Source: Comamonas antarctica
Lineage (GTDB): Bacteria; Pseudomonadota; Gammaproteobacteria; Burkholderiales; Burkholderiaceae_C
Reading direction: 5' to 3'
DNA: 64,000 bases
Assembly (NCBI RefSeq): GCF_013363755.1
Contig: NZ_CP054840.1
Span: forward strand, 2,535,501 to 2,599,500
Positions 26,387 to 38,400 of the stretch are shown here, one piece after another; position 1 is the stretch's first letter, and every line of letters starts with the position of its first letter. The notes under the pieces are model-generated. The model was not told where the DNA came from. It saw nothing but the letters and a program-made list of their open reading frames with translations, and made no database searches. The position numbers and the translations under genes were made by a program.

Positions 26387-26463
26387 TGGTAGGCGCGATT
26401 GGACTCGAACCAACGACCCCCACCATGTCAAGGTGGTGCTCTAACCAGCTGAGCTACGCGCCT
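26387..26463 (-). tRNA. tRNA-Val (anticodon GAC), copy 1
   Basis: A 77-nt cloverleaf with an acceptor stem AGGCGCG / CGCGCCT, D-arm GCTC...GAGC and anticodon loop TTGACAT (anticodon GAC). The T-arm is GTTGG TTCGAGT CCAAT, and the 3' ACCA is encoded. It is identical to the copy at 56827-56903. Confidence 0.97.
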
Positions 26464-26478
26464 GTCGTTGAAGCCGCA

Positions 26479-26484
26479 AGTATA
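26479..26484 (-). promoter_or_regulatory. -10 element of tRNA-Val copy 1
   Basis: On the minus strand TATACT, within TGCTATACTT, lies 15 bp before the mature tRNA 5' end. The same ten bases precede the second tRNA copy at a similar distance. A clear -35 box was not assigned. Confidence 0.65.
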
Positions 26485-26533
26485 GCAGGCCAAATCGAGC
26501 GTTTTGGCAAACTGCGCAAGTTTTTGCCGTTTG

Positions 26534-28504
26534 TCATGCCGAAAGCGTCATCACCTGCTGCGCATGCAGCATGCGCGCGCTCTCGGCGTTCACCGCATCG
26601 GTGACCACCACCTGAACGCCCAGCGCCGCCGCGGTCTGCGCCATGGCCTGCAGCAGGCGCAGGCCACCCGGGCTGTGCAGTGCCTGTTCGCAGAAGTCGC
26701 CGCCGAGCTTCACATAGCGCAGCGCCAGCGTATGCAGGTGGGCCAGTGCCATGGGCTGCTGGTCCAGCCGGCGCAGCCCCACGGCCACGCCCTCGAGCGC
26801 CATCGCGCTGCAGAAGTCGGCGACTTCCTGCGGATAGGCAATCAAGCCGTGGGCATCGAGCTCCAGGCACAGGCGCGAGAGCGCCTGCTGGCCGCGCAGC
26901 AGTTCGCGCAGTCGCGGCAGGAAATCGTTTTGCGCGACGGAAGGCAGCGAGATGCGGATCACCAGCTCCGAGTTGGCCTGCTGCTCCACCCAGGCCAGCC
27001 CCAGCGCCACCGCGCGCAGATCGAAGACCGCCGACAAGCCCAGCCGCACCGCGACCGGCAGGATCAGCGAGCCGCGCAGCACCTCGCCCGTCCCGGTGCG
27101 CAGCATCAGCGAGGCCTCGCTGCGCATCTCCATGCCGGCCGGTCCCTTGAGCGCCAGCGGCTGTATGGCCAGCGACAGCGCCTCGGGCGACTCCAGCGCC
27201 TCGGCCAGCATCTCGCGCCACTGCGTCTCGCCGGCGGTGTTCGAGGCGACTTCGTCATCGCCATAGGGCACATACTCGACATCCGCCTGGCCCGAGCTTT
27301 CGGAGCGCATCAGCCCATAATCCAGGCGCGACAGCACGCCCGTGACGCTGCTCGACGCCGAATAATCGGTCAGCGCGAAACTCCAGCGGCACCATTGGCC
27401 GCCCGCCAGCGTCACGCGCGTGGACAGCAGCACCTCGCGGATCTGCTGCACCAGCGACATCGCCTGCGGCCCGGCAAGCGCCGGCATCAGCACCACGAAG
27501 TCCGAGCCGTTGAGGCGCGCCAGCTGCATGCCGCTGCCGGCCTGCGCCTGCAGCACCTGCCCGACCTGCGCGCCCACCGCGGCCAGCCAGGCATCGGCGC
27601 CGGCGCGCGTCATCTGGATGTTGAGCGCCAGCAGGTCGCGCTGGCGCATCAGCATCACATGGCCGTGCGCCACCGCGCCATCGGCGCCGCTGAGCGCACG
27701 GCGCAATTCGTTGACGAAGTACTTGCGGTTGGGCAGCTGCGTGACGGGGTCGCGGTTGACTTCGAGTTCCAGCGATTCGATGCGTGCCATCTGCTCCATC
27801 GAGGTTGCCTGCACGCGCTCGCGCGTGGCGGCAATGGCCTCGATCACCGGCATCAGTTCCTCGACCATGGCCCGGTCCGAGCCGCCCCCAGCGGCCTTCA
27901 CGCCCTGTCCCGCGTCGATGGATTGCACCTGCGCCGCGATCTCCTGCTGCAGCACGCGGCGGAACCATTGGAGCAGCAGCACCACGAACAGCGCCCACGC
28001 CAGGCCCGCGCCCACCACCAGGCTGGCCATGCGCACGCTGCTGCTCCACAGCGCCTCGCGCGCATAGCTGTCGTCGACTTCCAGCGTGAGCTGCCCGACC
28101 TGGGTCCAGCCGTCGCTGATCACGCGCTCGGCACGCGCCTGGCGCAGCGGCAGCGCATCGGCAAACCAGCCGGGCGTGCGGTGGCGCGCACGGTCCGCAG
28201 CGCCCGACGGGCTGGTTGCGCGCGTGCGCTCGAACAGCGTCTCGCCCTGCGGCGACGCCAGGCGGATGCGCTGGAACTGTCCGCTGTCGAACAGCGCCAT
28301 CATCAGCAACTCGCGCGTCACCGGGTCCTGGTTCGCGGGCTGCGACAGCGACAACGCCAGCGAGGAGGCCGAGTTCTCGCTCTCGGACTGCAACTGCCCA
28401 TCGAGGTACTCGCGCGCAGCATCGATGCTGAACACCAGCGTGCCGATCAGGATGGCGACGATGGCCACGGTGACACTCAACAAAAGCTGCTTCAACAAAG
28501 ACAT
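26534..28504 (-). CDS. lapD: LapD-type c-di-GMP receptor of the inner membrane
   Basis: A 656-aa protein with membrane helix 1 (about 6-27) and a LapD-type periplasmic domain (about 28-150), including the G-W motif (Trp133) that in Pseudomonas LapD contacts LapG. Helix 2 (about 158-180), HAMP, a degenerate GGDEF domain (N-G-S-D-F at 332-336) and a degenerate EAL domain (E-A-S-L at 463-466) follow. The broken active sites mean that it binds but does not make or degrade c-di-GMP. When c-di-GMP is bound, LapD is expected to hold LapG in the periplasm and protect the adhesin. The start has a GGAGGG site. It lies 40 bp after lapG and is last in the adhesin-lapG-lapD unit. Confidence 0.94.
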   Translation of the reverse strand: MSLLKQLLLSVTVAIVAILIGTLVFSIDAAREYLDGQLQSESENSASSLALSLSQPANQDPVTRELLMMALFDSGQFQRIRLASPQGETLFERTRATSPSGAADRARHRTPGWFADALPLRQARAERVISDGWTQVGQLTLEVDDSYAREALWSSSVRMASLVVGAGLAWALFVVLLLQWFRRVLQQEIAAQVQSIDAGQGVKAAGGGSDRAMVEELMPVIEAIAATRERVQATSMEQMARIESLELEVNRDPVTQLPNRKYFVNELRRALSGADGAVAHGHVMLMRQRDLLALNIQMTRAGADAWLAAVGAQVGQVLQAQAGSGMQLARLNGSDFVVLMPALAGPQAMSLVQQIREVLLSTRVTLAGGQWCRWSFALTDYSASSSVTGVLSRLDYGLMRSESSGQADVEYVPYGDDEVASNTAGETQWREMLAEALESPEALSLAIQPLALKGPAGMEMRSEASLMLRTGTGEVLRGSLILPVAVRLGLSAVFDLRAVALGLAWVEQQANSELVIRISLPSVAQNDFLPRLRELLRGQQALSRLCLELDAHGLIAYPQEVADFCSAMALEGVAVGLRRLDQQPMALAHLHTLALRYVKLGGDFCEQALHSPGGLRLLQAMAQTAAALGVQVVVTDAVNAESARMLHAQQVMTLSA

Positions 28505-28544
28505 CGTGCGACCCTCCCGGCGCATCGCGCCCGTCCTCTGCAAT

Positions 28545-29366
28545 TCATGGCAAAAATCCTTCCTGCTGCATGCGCGCCAGCAGATCGCGCCAGCGCGTGA
28601 TGCGGTCGACCGGCGAGGGCTGCGCGCCCGCCACGTAGACGCCCTGCGCATTGAAGCTGAACACGGGCGTCAGATCGCGGCGCTGGCCCGCGGGCATGAT
28701 CGCATCGACCATGCTGTCGAGCACCAGCGGCTCGGCCGTCGGCGTGGCGTAGTGGCCCAGCACCATGTGCGCGATGCTCTGCGTGCTGCCCGCGCCGCCC
28801 ATGCGCGCGCGCACATAGATCATGCGCAGGTTCTCCTCGGCCACGCCCAGGCGCAGCAGCGAGAAATACTTGCCGATCACATAGTCCTCGCAATCGCCCG
28901 CGCCGCGGCCCAGCGTCTCGAGTGGCGTCGCCCAGTAGTCGGGCTGGCCCCAAAGAACGCTGTCGTCCGACTGCACCACCGCCCGGTTCCAGAACTGGTT
29001 GACCGCTGGCAGCTGCTGCGGCAAGGGTTTGCCGGCTTGCTGCTGCAACATCTCGAGCCACTGCCGCAGCGCCTGCGCGCCCTTGGCGCCGTAGCGCGAC
29101 TGCATGCTCGACTGCATGCGCGCCGCGTCGAAATCCAGCGCCAGGGCCTTTCTGACCGGCCGCAGCACGCCGACGCCCAGCGCCGCCGCGCCAATGCCAA
29201 GCCAAGCCCGGCGCGACAGGCGCGGCGGGCTTGGCAGCAAAGGACAAGGCAAACGGCTCAATGGAAGGACCCGGTGGTGAGCAGGCCTGCATGCAGCGCC
29301 TGACGCGATGGCAATACAGCGGTGTGGATAGCGCCTCACTGTAACCAATCGCATCGACATCTGCAT
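28545..29366 (-). CDS. lapG: LapG-type periplasmic cysteine protease (adhesin release)
   Basis: A bacterial transglutaminase-like cysteine peptidase (DUF920) with the catalytic triad Cys159 (in G-A-G-D-C-E-D-Y), His200 (in I-A-H-M-V-L) and Asp217. The E-D after the cysteine matches the calcium-binding site of Pseudomonas LapG. Its target would be the TAAG motif of the adhesin encoded just upstream. From ATG 29366, which has an AGGGA site, it is 273 aa. The signal sequence is unusual: a long n-region, then L-S-R-R-A-W-L-G-I-G-A-A-A-L-G, a twin-arginine-like motif. A later non-ATG start (TTG near 29265) cannot be excluded. Confidence 0.92.
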   Translation of the reverse strand: MQMSMRLVTVRRYPHRCIAIASGAACRPAHHRVLPLSRLPCPLLPSPPRLSRRAWLGIGAAALGVGVLRPVRKALALDFDAARMQSSMQSRYGAKGAQALRQWLEMLQQQAGKPLPQQLPAVNQFWNRAVVQSDDSVLWGQPDYWATPLETLGRGAGDCEDYVIGKYFSLLRLGVAEENLRMIYVRARMGGAGSTQSIAHMVLGHYATPTAEPLVLDSMVDAIMPAGQRRDLTPVFSFNAQGVYVAGAQPSPVDRITRWRDLLARMQQEGFLP

Positions 29367-29392
29367 GCAATCCCTGCGACTTTCCGGGACCG

Positions 29393-29414
29393 CAGGGCGG
29401 TGTTCACCGCCCTG
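29393..29414 (-). promoter_or_regulatory. Intercistronic hairpin between the adhesin gene and lapG
   Basis: CAGGGCGGTG and CACCGCCCTG form a perfect 10-bp inverted repeat with two bases between them, placed 7 bp after the adhesin stop. No T-run follows, so it is not a classic terminator. It could dampen read-through or stabilise mRNA ends, setting the adhesin-to-protease ratio. Confidence 0.6.
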
Positions 29415-29421
29415 CCCCGCA

Positions 29422-32400
29422 TCAGCTGTGATCGATCTTCAGCTTGCCCTGGTCGATCAGGTCCTTGATCATGCTGTTCTGGTCATGGCCGGCCGTCGTC
29501 AGGTTCACGCCCTCGAGCAGGATCTGCTGGTTGAAGCCGTTGCCATCCGCATCCAGCGCGCCCGCGCTCGACACCTTGATCACGGTGTCGATGGTCTTGC
29601 CATCGGCCTCGGTCTTGGTCTCGAGATGCAGGAACTTGCTCAGATCGGTCGACGATTCCTCGCCCTGCAGCAGGTCCGAAAGATCCAGGCTGTCGTTGCC
29701 CGACGCGCCGAAGTTCTTGACCACATCGGTGACCGGCTTGGCTGCCGTGCCCGCATCGCCCTGGTGCCAGACAAACAAGTCGTCTTCCGCCGTGCCGAGC
29801 AGCGTATCGCTGCCCGAGGTGCCGTGCACTTCGTGGGTGCTGGTGGTATCCACCATCCGTGCGGAGAGCGTGGCCACCGGAGCGCCCGGGCCCGTGGCGC
29901 TGAGGGTGATGTCGAGATTCGCATTGGCGGTGTCGCCGTCGGCCTGCGTCAGCTTGTACTCGAAGTGATCGACCTTGCCCGCACCCGCGGCGCTGGCCGT
30001 CGGCGTGTAGGTGTAGGAACCATCGCTCTTGAGCACCAGCGTGCCGTAGCTGCCGGTGACGGTGGTGCCGCCCGCCGATGCATCGACCCAGGTCGAGCCG
30101 ACCTTGACCGAGACCGTCGACGTCTCACCCAGCGTGCCGAGCGTGTCGTTGGCGGTGACCGAGCCGTTGATGGCTGTCGTGCTCCACTCGATCGAGGACG
30201 TGGCAGGGACATTGGCCTGGAAGTCGTCGAGGCCGATTGCGGCGCTACCTGTGCCCCAACCGATGTTGTCTTCCACGGTGAAGACGATGCGATAGCTGGC
30301 ATTGGCTTCGAGCGCACCGGTAATGATGGTGCCCGACGATGTGATGTCACCGCGTTGCACGGGCTGCGAAGACCAGGTCGTGCCGCCGTCGGCGCTCTTG
30401 TACAGCTGCCAATTGGCAATGTCGAAGTAGCTGCTGAAGTTGCTGAAGCCGGTGACTCGGAACTGCAGCGTGGTGCCATCGACCGTCGGTGAATACACCG
30501 GCGTCACGAGCTGCGCATCGCCCGAACTGCTGTCGTTGTTGTCGCGCAGTATCAGCGCGTTGCCGCTGGTCTGCGCATCGAGCGTCGTCCCCTGGAGCGA
30601 AGTCGACAACCATTTGCCCAGGTCCGTCTTCAGTACCGCGGTGCTCGACAGCTCGACCCTGTCCTTGTCCACCGTGGTGGCGCTCGTGAAACGCCAGGCG
30701 GTTGTCTCGTTGTTGGAGAACGCCGCCAGCGTGTCTTGCTTGGCCGCAGTCGTCACCGTACGCGAAGTCAACGCCGCAGTCGCGGTATCGTCGTTCGCCA
30801 CCGGCACGCCATGGTAGACATACGTCGCATCCGCCGTGCTGGCGCCATCCGATGCGGTGGCCACGACCTTGATATCGCCCACGGTCACATTCTCGGGCAC
30901 GGTCATGTTGAGGCCGGTGATCGTGACGGCCTTGGTCGTGGCATCCACCGACACCGAGTAGCTGCCGCTGCTGGTCAGCGGCACCGACCAGTGCGTGGCA
31001 TCGATCTGCGTGCCCGCCGACAGCGTCACGCCGACCGGCACTTCCACGACCACCTTGCTGATCGTCTCCGAGAAATCGATGTCGCGCGGATCGGCCGTGA
31101 TGGTCAGCGGATAGGTGGTGGCCGTGGTGTAGGTCACCTTGTGCACCAGATAGTCGTCGCCATTGCGCGGCGCGTCGAACACGATCTTGCCGATGGTCGT
31201 GCCCACGGGCGCGGTCAGCGAGAACTGCTCCTCGACGGTATCGGTCTTGCCCTGCACCACGGCGGTCTTGATCAGGTTGCCGGCTTCGTCATACATCTTG
31301 TAGCGTGCCTGCTCGCCCGAGGCCAGCCAGGCGAACTGCACGGTGATCTTCGTGACCGGCACCTTGAAGGCCACGGTCAGCGATTCGGAAACCGTGCCGT
31401 TGCCCGCGAGTTCGGTCGAAGCCGCGCCGGTGTTGCTCGAGACATTGCCGCTCACGCCAAAACCGTCATGGTCCGTGCCCGTGACGATGCTGACCGTGCC
31501 CTTGCTGCCATCGGCATTGTTGGCGGTCACCGTATGGCCGGTGTTGGTGGTCGATACCGTCGCGGTATTGATCACCGTCGTCACCGGGTTCGAGCCCGCG
31601 CCCACGCTCAGGCTCACCGTCGGCGTGTCGGCCACCGGCGTGACGGTGATGGTGCCCGTGGCAGTGCTGGTCGAGACCTGGCCCAGGTTGTCCTTCGCGC
31701 TGTAGTTGAAGCTGGTCGTGCCGCTCCAGTCCTGCGTTGGTTTGAAGTAGATCGTCGCGCCGTTGCTGGTCGCGGTGATCACATCCTTGGTCGTCAGCAC
31801 CTGGGTGCCCGCAGCATCCTTGTAGAGCGTTCCATTGGCCGCCAGGCTGGTGAGCTGGAAGCTGACCACGGTGCCGTCCGCATCGGAGCCACGCAGCGCG
31901 ATGGCCACGGTGTTGTCTTCGGGCGCCGTGCCCGTGACCGCCTGGGCCACGGGAGCCTCGTTGGTGCCGGTGATTTCGACCGTGATGGTCTTTTCCGCCG
32001 TACCGCCCTTGCCGTCGTTGACCGTCACGGTGATGGTATCGGACACCTTCTGGCCTTCGGTCAGTGCCTGCACCTTGGCGCTGGCGTTGTCCAGCACATA
32101 GGTCCACTTGCCTGTGGCATCGACGGTGAAGCTGCCGTACTGGCCCTTGCCACTGTTGTTCACGGACCAGGTGTGCGTGTCCTTGAGATCGACATCGGTC
32201 ACGCTCAATTGGCCCGACACGGTGGTCGTGACATCTTCCTTGACCGCGCCGGTGACGGTGCCGCTGAGCGTCGGAATGTCGTTGGCCCCGGTGATGGTGA
32301 TGGCGATGGTGGTCGAGGCCGTGCCATCCTTGCTGGTGACGGTATAGGTCTCGACCAGCTTCTCGCCGGCTTGCAGGTACTGGACCTTGCTGTTGTCCAC

Positions 32401-35400
32401 CGAGTAGCTGTAGGTGCCGTCGGTGTTGAACACCAGCGTACCCAGCGCCGTGCCCGTGCCGTTGTACACGGCGCCGGCCTTGAAGCTGCTCTCGCCCGTG
32501 TCGGTATCGGCGATGCTCACCGATCCCGAAGTGACCAGCCTGCCGCCGACCACGCCCACGTCCTCCGTCACCGCGGCGACGCCCGTGCCCAGCGTGGGCA
32601 CGTCGTTGGTGCCGTTGATGGTGATCACGACATTGGCCTTGGTGCCATCGGCCGTGCTCACTTCGCGGGTCTCGGTCAGCGTCTGGCCTGCGCCCAGCGC
32701 CTGCACGGCCGGGTTGGCGTTGTTGAGCGTATAGGTCCAGGTGCCGTTGCTGCCGATGGTGAACTGGCCGTAGGTGGTCGTCACGTTCTGCGCCACGAAC
32801 ACCGCCTGGCCCGCATCGGGGTCCACCACATCGAGCTTGCCGCCCGTGGTGAGCGTACCGTCTTCGGTAACGCTGCCCTTGTCGGAGCCGGGGGTGGCCG
32901 GCGAGATGATCGCGCCATCATCGGCACCGTTGATGGTGATCTTGATGGTCGTGGTCGCCGAGCCGTCGCTGCTGGTGACCGTGTAGGTCTCCACCACCGA
33001 TTCGCCGGTCTTGAGGTACTGGACCTTGCTGTTGTCGACCGAGTAGCTGTAGGTGCCATTGGTGTTGAACACCAGCGTGCCCAGCGCCGTGCCGCTGCCG
33101 CCATAGACCGCGCCGGCCTTGAAGCTGCTCTGGCCCGCATCCACGTCCGAGATCGAGACCGAGCCCGAAGCCAGCAGCTTGCCGCCGACCACGTTCACGT
33201 CCTCCGTCACCGCGGACACGCCCGTGCCCAGCGTGGGCACGTCGTTAGTGCCGTTGATGGTGATCACGACATTGGCCTTGGTGCCATCGGCCGTGCTCAC
33301 TTCGCGGGTTTCGGTCAGCGTCTGGCCCGCGCCCAGCGCCTGCACAGCCGGGTTGGCGTTGTTCAGCGTATAGGTCCAGGTGCCATTGCTGCCGATCGTG
33401 AACTGGCCGTAGGTGGTCGTCACGTTCTGCGCCACGAACACCGCCTGGCCCGCATCGGGGTCCACCACATCGAGCTTGCCGCCCGTGGTGAGCGTACCGT
33501 CTTCGGTGACGCTGCCCTTGTCGGAGCCGGGGGTGGCCGGCGAGATGATCGCGCCATCATCGGCACCGTTGATGGTGATCTTGATGGTCGTGGTCGCCGA
33601 ACCGTCGCTGCTGGTGACCGTGTAGGTCTCCACCACCGATTCGCCGGTCTTGAGGTACTGGACCTTGCTGTTGTCGACCGAGTAGCTGTAGGTGCCGTTG
33701 GTGTTGAACACCAGCGTGCCCAGCGCCGTGCCGCTGCCGCCGTAGACCGCGCCGGCCTTGAAGCTGCTCTGGCCCGCATCCACATCCGAGATCGAGACCG
33801 AGCCCGAAGCCAGCAGCTTGCCGCCGACCACGTTCACGTCCTCCGTCACCGCCGACACGCCCGTGCCCAGCGTGGGCACGTCGTTGGTGCCGTTGATGGT
33901 GATCACGACATTGGCCTTGGTGCCATCGGCCGTGCTCACTTCGCGGGTCTCGGTCAGCGTCTGGCCTGCGCCCAGCGCCTGCACGGCCGGGTTGGCGTTG
34001 TTCAGCGTATAGGTCCAGGTGCCGTTGCTGCCGATGGTGAACTGGCCGTAGGTGGTCGTCACGTTCTGCGCCACGAACACCGCCTGGCCCGCATCCGGGT
34101 CCACCACATCGAGCTTGCCGCCCGTGGTGAGCGTGCCGTCTTCGGTGACGCTGCCCTTGTCGGAGCCGGGGGTGGCTGGCGAGATGATCGCGCCATCATC
34201 GGCACCGTTGATGGTGATCTTGATGGTCGTGGTCGCCGAGCCGTCGCTGCTGGTGACCGTGTAGGTCTCCACCACCGATTCGCCGGTCTTGAGGTACTGG
34301 ACCTTGCTGTTGTCGACTGAGTAGCTGTAGGTGCCGTTGGTGTTGAACACCAGCGTGCCCAGCGCCGTGCCGCTGCCGCCATAGACCGCGCCGGCCTTGA
34401 AGCTGCTCTGGCCCGCATCCACGTCCGAGATCGAGACCGAGCCCGAAGCCAGCAGCTTGCCGCCGACCACGTTCACGTCCTCCGTCACCGCGGACACGCC
34501 CGTGCCCAGCGTGGGCACGTCGTTGGTGCCGTTGATGGTGATCACGACATTGGCCTTGGTGCCATCGGCCGTGCTCACTTCGCGGGTCTCGGTCAGCGTC
34601 TGGCCCGCGCCCAGCGCCTGCACGGCCGGGTTGGCGTTGTTCAGCGTATAGGTCCAGGTGCCATTGCTGCCGATGGTGAACTGGCCATAGGTGGTCGTCA
34701 CGTTCTGCGCCACGAACACCGCCTGGCCCGCATCGGGATCCACCACATCGAGCTTGCCGCCCGTGGTGAGCGTGCCGTCCTCGGTGACGCTGCCCTTGTC
34801 GGAGCCGGGGGTGGCCGGCGTGACCACGGCGCCCGAATCCTGGCCCTGGATGCGGATGACGATGGTGCTGGTCCTGGTCTGATCGAAGCTGGTGACCGTA
34901 TAGGTCTCGACCACGGACTCGCCGCTCTTCAGGTACGCCACCTTGCTGTTGTCGACCGAGTAGCTGTAGGAGCCATCGGCATTGAAGGTCAGCGTGCCCA
35001 GAGCGGTGTTGGCGTTGGCGACCGGGCCGTCGACCCTGGTCAGCACGGCGCCCGTCTGGAACCGGGCTTCGCCGGCATCGGCATCGGTGATGGTCAGCGC
35101 GCCGATCGCCGTCAGCACGCCACCGGCCGCGTTCGGATTCTCGGTGATGGTCCTGTCCGCCTGGCTCAGCTGCGGCAGGTCGTTGGTGCCGGTAATCGTC
35201 ACATTGACCTGAGCCAGCGTGCCGTCCGCCGTGCGCACGGTCACCGTCTCGGTCAGCGTCTGGCCTTCGCGCAGTTGCTGGATGACCGGGTCGTTGTTGT
35301 TCAGGCGGTAGTTCCAGTTGCCATCGTTGGTGATGGTGAACTTGCCGTACTGCACCGCCACATCGCGCTGTTCGACGAAATAGGACTGGTTGGCATCGGC

Positions 35401-38400
35401 ATCGGTCACGTTCAGCTTGCCGCTGGCATCGGTCGTGACGTCCTCCTTCAGCGTTGCGGTGTTGTTGCCGGTGACGACCGCGCCATCGTTGGCGCCGTTG
35501 ATGGTGACCGTGATCTGCTGGGTCTTGGTGCCGCCATTGCCATCATTGACCGTGACGGTGATGGTGTCGCTGACCTGCTGGTTCGCCACCAGTGCCTGGA
35601 CGGCGGCGCTGTCGTTGTCCAATGCGTAGGTCCACTTGCCGGTGCCGTCCACCGTGAAAGAGCCGTACTGGCCCGCGCCATTGTTGTTGACGGACCAGGT
35701 ATGGGTGTCGTTGGTGTCGACGTCGGACACGGTCAACTGGCCGTCGATGCGTGTGACGCCGTCTTCGGTGACGGTGCCGGTGCTGACGCCGCTGATCGTC
35801 GGCGCGTCGTTGTTGCCCTGGATGGTGATCGTGACGCTGGTCTTGCTGCCATCGGCGGTGGTCACTTGCACCACCTCGCTCATGGTCTCGCCCTTGCCCA
35901 GTGCTTGCACGTCGGCGTTGGTGTTGTTCAGCGCATAGGTCCAGTTGCCATTGGCATCGATGGTGAACGTGCCATAGGTTGTGGCTACGCCGGTCTGCGC
36001 CACAAAGCTCGACTGACCCGCATCGGCATCGACCACGGTCAGCTTGCCGGTCGTCGTCAAAGACAGATCCTCGGTGACCGTGCCCGTAGCGGCGCCGGTG
36101 ATCACCGGAGCGTCGTTGGCGCCATTGATTGTGACCGTGATCTGCTGGGTGTCGGTGCCGCCATTGCCATCATCAACCGTGACGGTGATGGTGTCGCTGA
36201 CGCTCTGGCCGGCAGTCAGCGCCTGCACTGCGGCGCTGGAGTTGTCGAGGGTGTAGGTCCACTTGCCGGTGTTGTCCACCGTGAAGCTGCCGTACTGGCC
36301 CGCGCCATTGTTATTCACGCTCCAGGTGTGGCTATCCGTCGAGTCCACATCCGAGACAGCCAGCTGGCCGTCAATGGTAGTGGTGCCATCTTCGGTCACC
36401 GTACCCGTGCTGGTGCCAGAGATCGTTGGCTCATCGTTATTACCGGTGATGGTGATCGTGACGCTGGTCTTGGTGCCATCGGCCGTAAACACTTCGCGCA
36501 CTTCGGTCAGCGTCTTGCCCTGGCCCAGTGCCTGGACAGTGGCATTGGCATTGTCCAGCGCATAGGTCCAGTTGCCGTTGGCGTCGATGGTGAACGTGCC
36601 ATAGGTCATCGGCGCATCGGTCTGCGCCACGAACGACGACTGACCCGCATCAGCATCGACCACGGTCAGCTTGCCAGTGGCTGTCAGAGCCAAGTCTTCG
36701 GTGACGGCGCCCGTAGCAGCGCCGGTGATCACCGGCGCGTCGTTGGCGCCATTGATCGTGACCGTGATCTGCTGGGTGTCGGTGCCGCCATTGCCGTCAT
36801 CAACTGTGACGGTGATGGTGTCGCTGACGCTCTGGCCGGCGATCAGGGCCTGCACTGCGGCGCTGGAATTGTCGAGGGTGTAAGTCCACTTGCCGGTGTT
36901 GTCCACCGTGAAGCTGCCGTACTGGCCAGCACCATTGTTGTTGACCGACCAGGTGTGGCTGTCCGTCGAGTCCACATCGGACACCGCCAGTTGGCCGTCA
37001 ATGGTCGTGGTGCTATCTTCGGTGACTGCACCGGTGCTCACACCGCTGATCGTCGGCTCGTCGTTATTGCCGGTGATGGTGATCGTGACGCTGGTCTTGG
37101 TGCCATCGGCCGTGAACACTTCACGCACTTCGGTCAGCGTCTTGCCCTGGCCCAGTGCCTGGACAGTGGCGTTGGTGTTGTCCAGCGCATAGGTCCAGTT
37201 GCCATTGGCGTCGATGGTGAAGGTGCCATAGGTCATGGCTTCGCCGGTCTGCGCCACAAAGCTGGACTGACCCGCATCGGCATCGACCACGGTGAGTTTG
37301 CCGGTGGCTGTCAGAGCCAGGTCTTCGGTGACGGCGCCGGTGGCGGCGCCCGTGATCACCGGAGCGTCGTTCGCGCCATTGATCGTGACCGTGATCAGTT
37401 GGGTATCCGTGCCGCCATTGCCATCATTGACCGTGACGGTAATGGTATCGCTGACGCTCTGTCCGGCGATCAGGGCCTGCACTGCGGCGCTGGAGTTGTC
37501 GAGGGTGTAGGTCCACTTGCCGGTGTTGTCCACAGAGAAGCTGCCGTACTGGCCCGCACCATTGTTGTTCACGCTCCAGGTGTGGCTGTCCGTCGAGTCC
37601 ACATCGGACACCGCCAGCTGGCCATCGATGGTGGTGGTGCCATCTTCGGTCACCGTACCCGTGCTGGTGCCCGAGATCGTCGGCTCGTCGTTATTGCCCG
37701 TGATGGTGATCGTGACGCTGGTCTTGGTGCCATCGGCCGTAAACACTTCGCGCACTTCGGTCAGCGTCTTGCCCTGGCCCAGTGCCTGGACGGTGGCATT
37801 GGCATTGTCCAGCGCATAGGTCCAGTTGCCGTTGGCGTCGATGGTGAAGGTGCCATAGGTCATGGCTTCGCCGGTCTGCGCCACAAAGCTGGACTGGCCC
37901 GCATCGGCATCGACCACGGTCAGCTTGCCGGTGGCCGTCAACGCCAGGTCTTCGGTGACGGCGCCGGTGGCGGCGCCCGTGATCACCGGCGCGTCATTCG
38001 CGCCATTGATCGTGACCGTGATCTGCTGGGTGTCGGTGCCGCCATTGCCATCATCAACCGTGACGGTGATGGTGTCGCTGACGCTCTGGCCGGCAGTCAG
38101 CGCCTGCACTGCGGCGCTGGAGTTGTCGAGGGTGTAGGTCCACTTGCCGGTGTTGTCCACCGTGAAGCTGCCGTACTGGCCCGCGCCATTGTTATTCACG
38201 CTCCAGGTATGGGTGTCGGTGGAGTCCACATCCGCCACGGCCAGCTGGCCGTCAATGGTCGTCGTACCGTCTTCGGTCACCGCACCGGTGCTGGTGCCAG
38301 AGATGGTTGGCTCGTCGTTATTGCCGGTGATGGTGATGGTGACGCTGGTCTTGGTACCGTCGGCCGTGAACACCTCACGCACTTCGGTCAGCGTCTTGCC

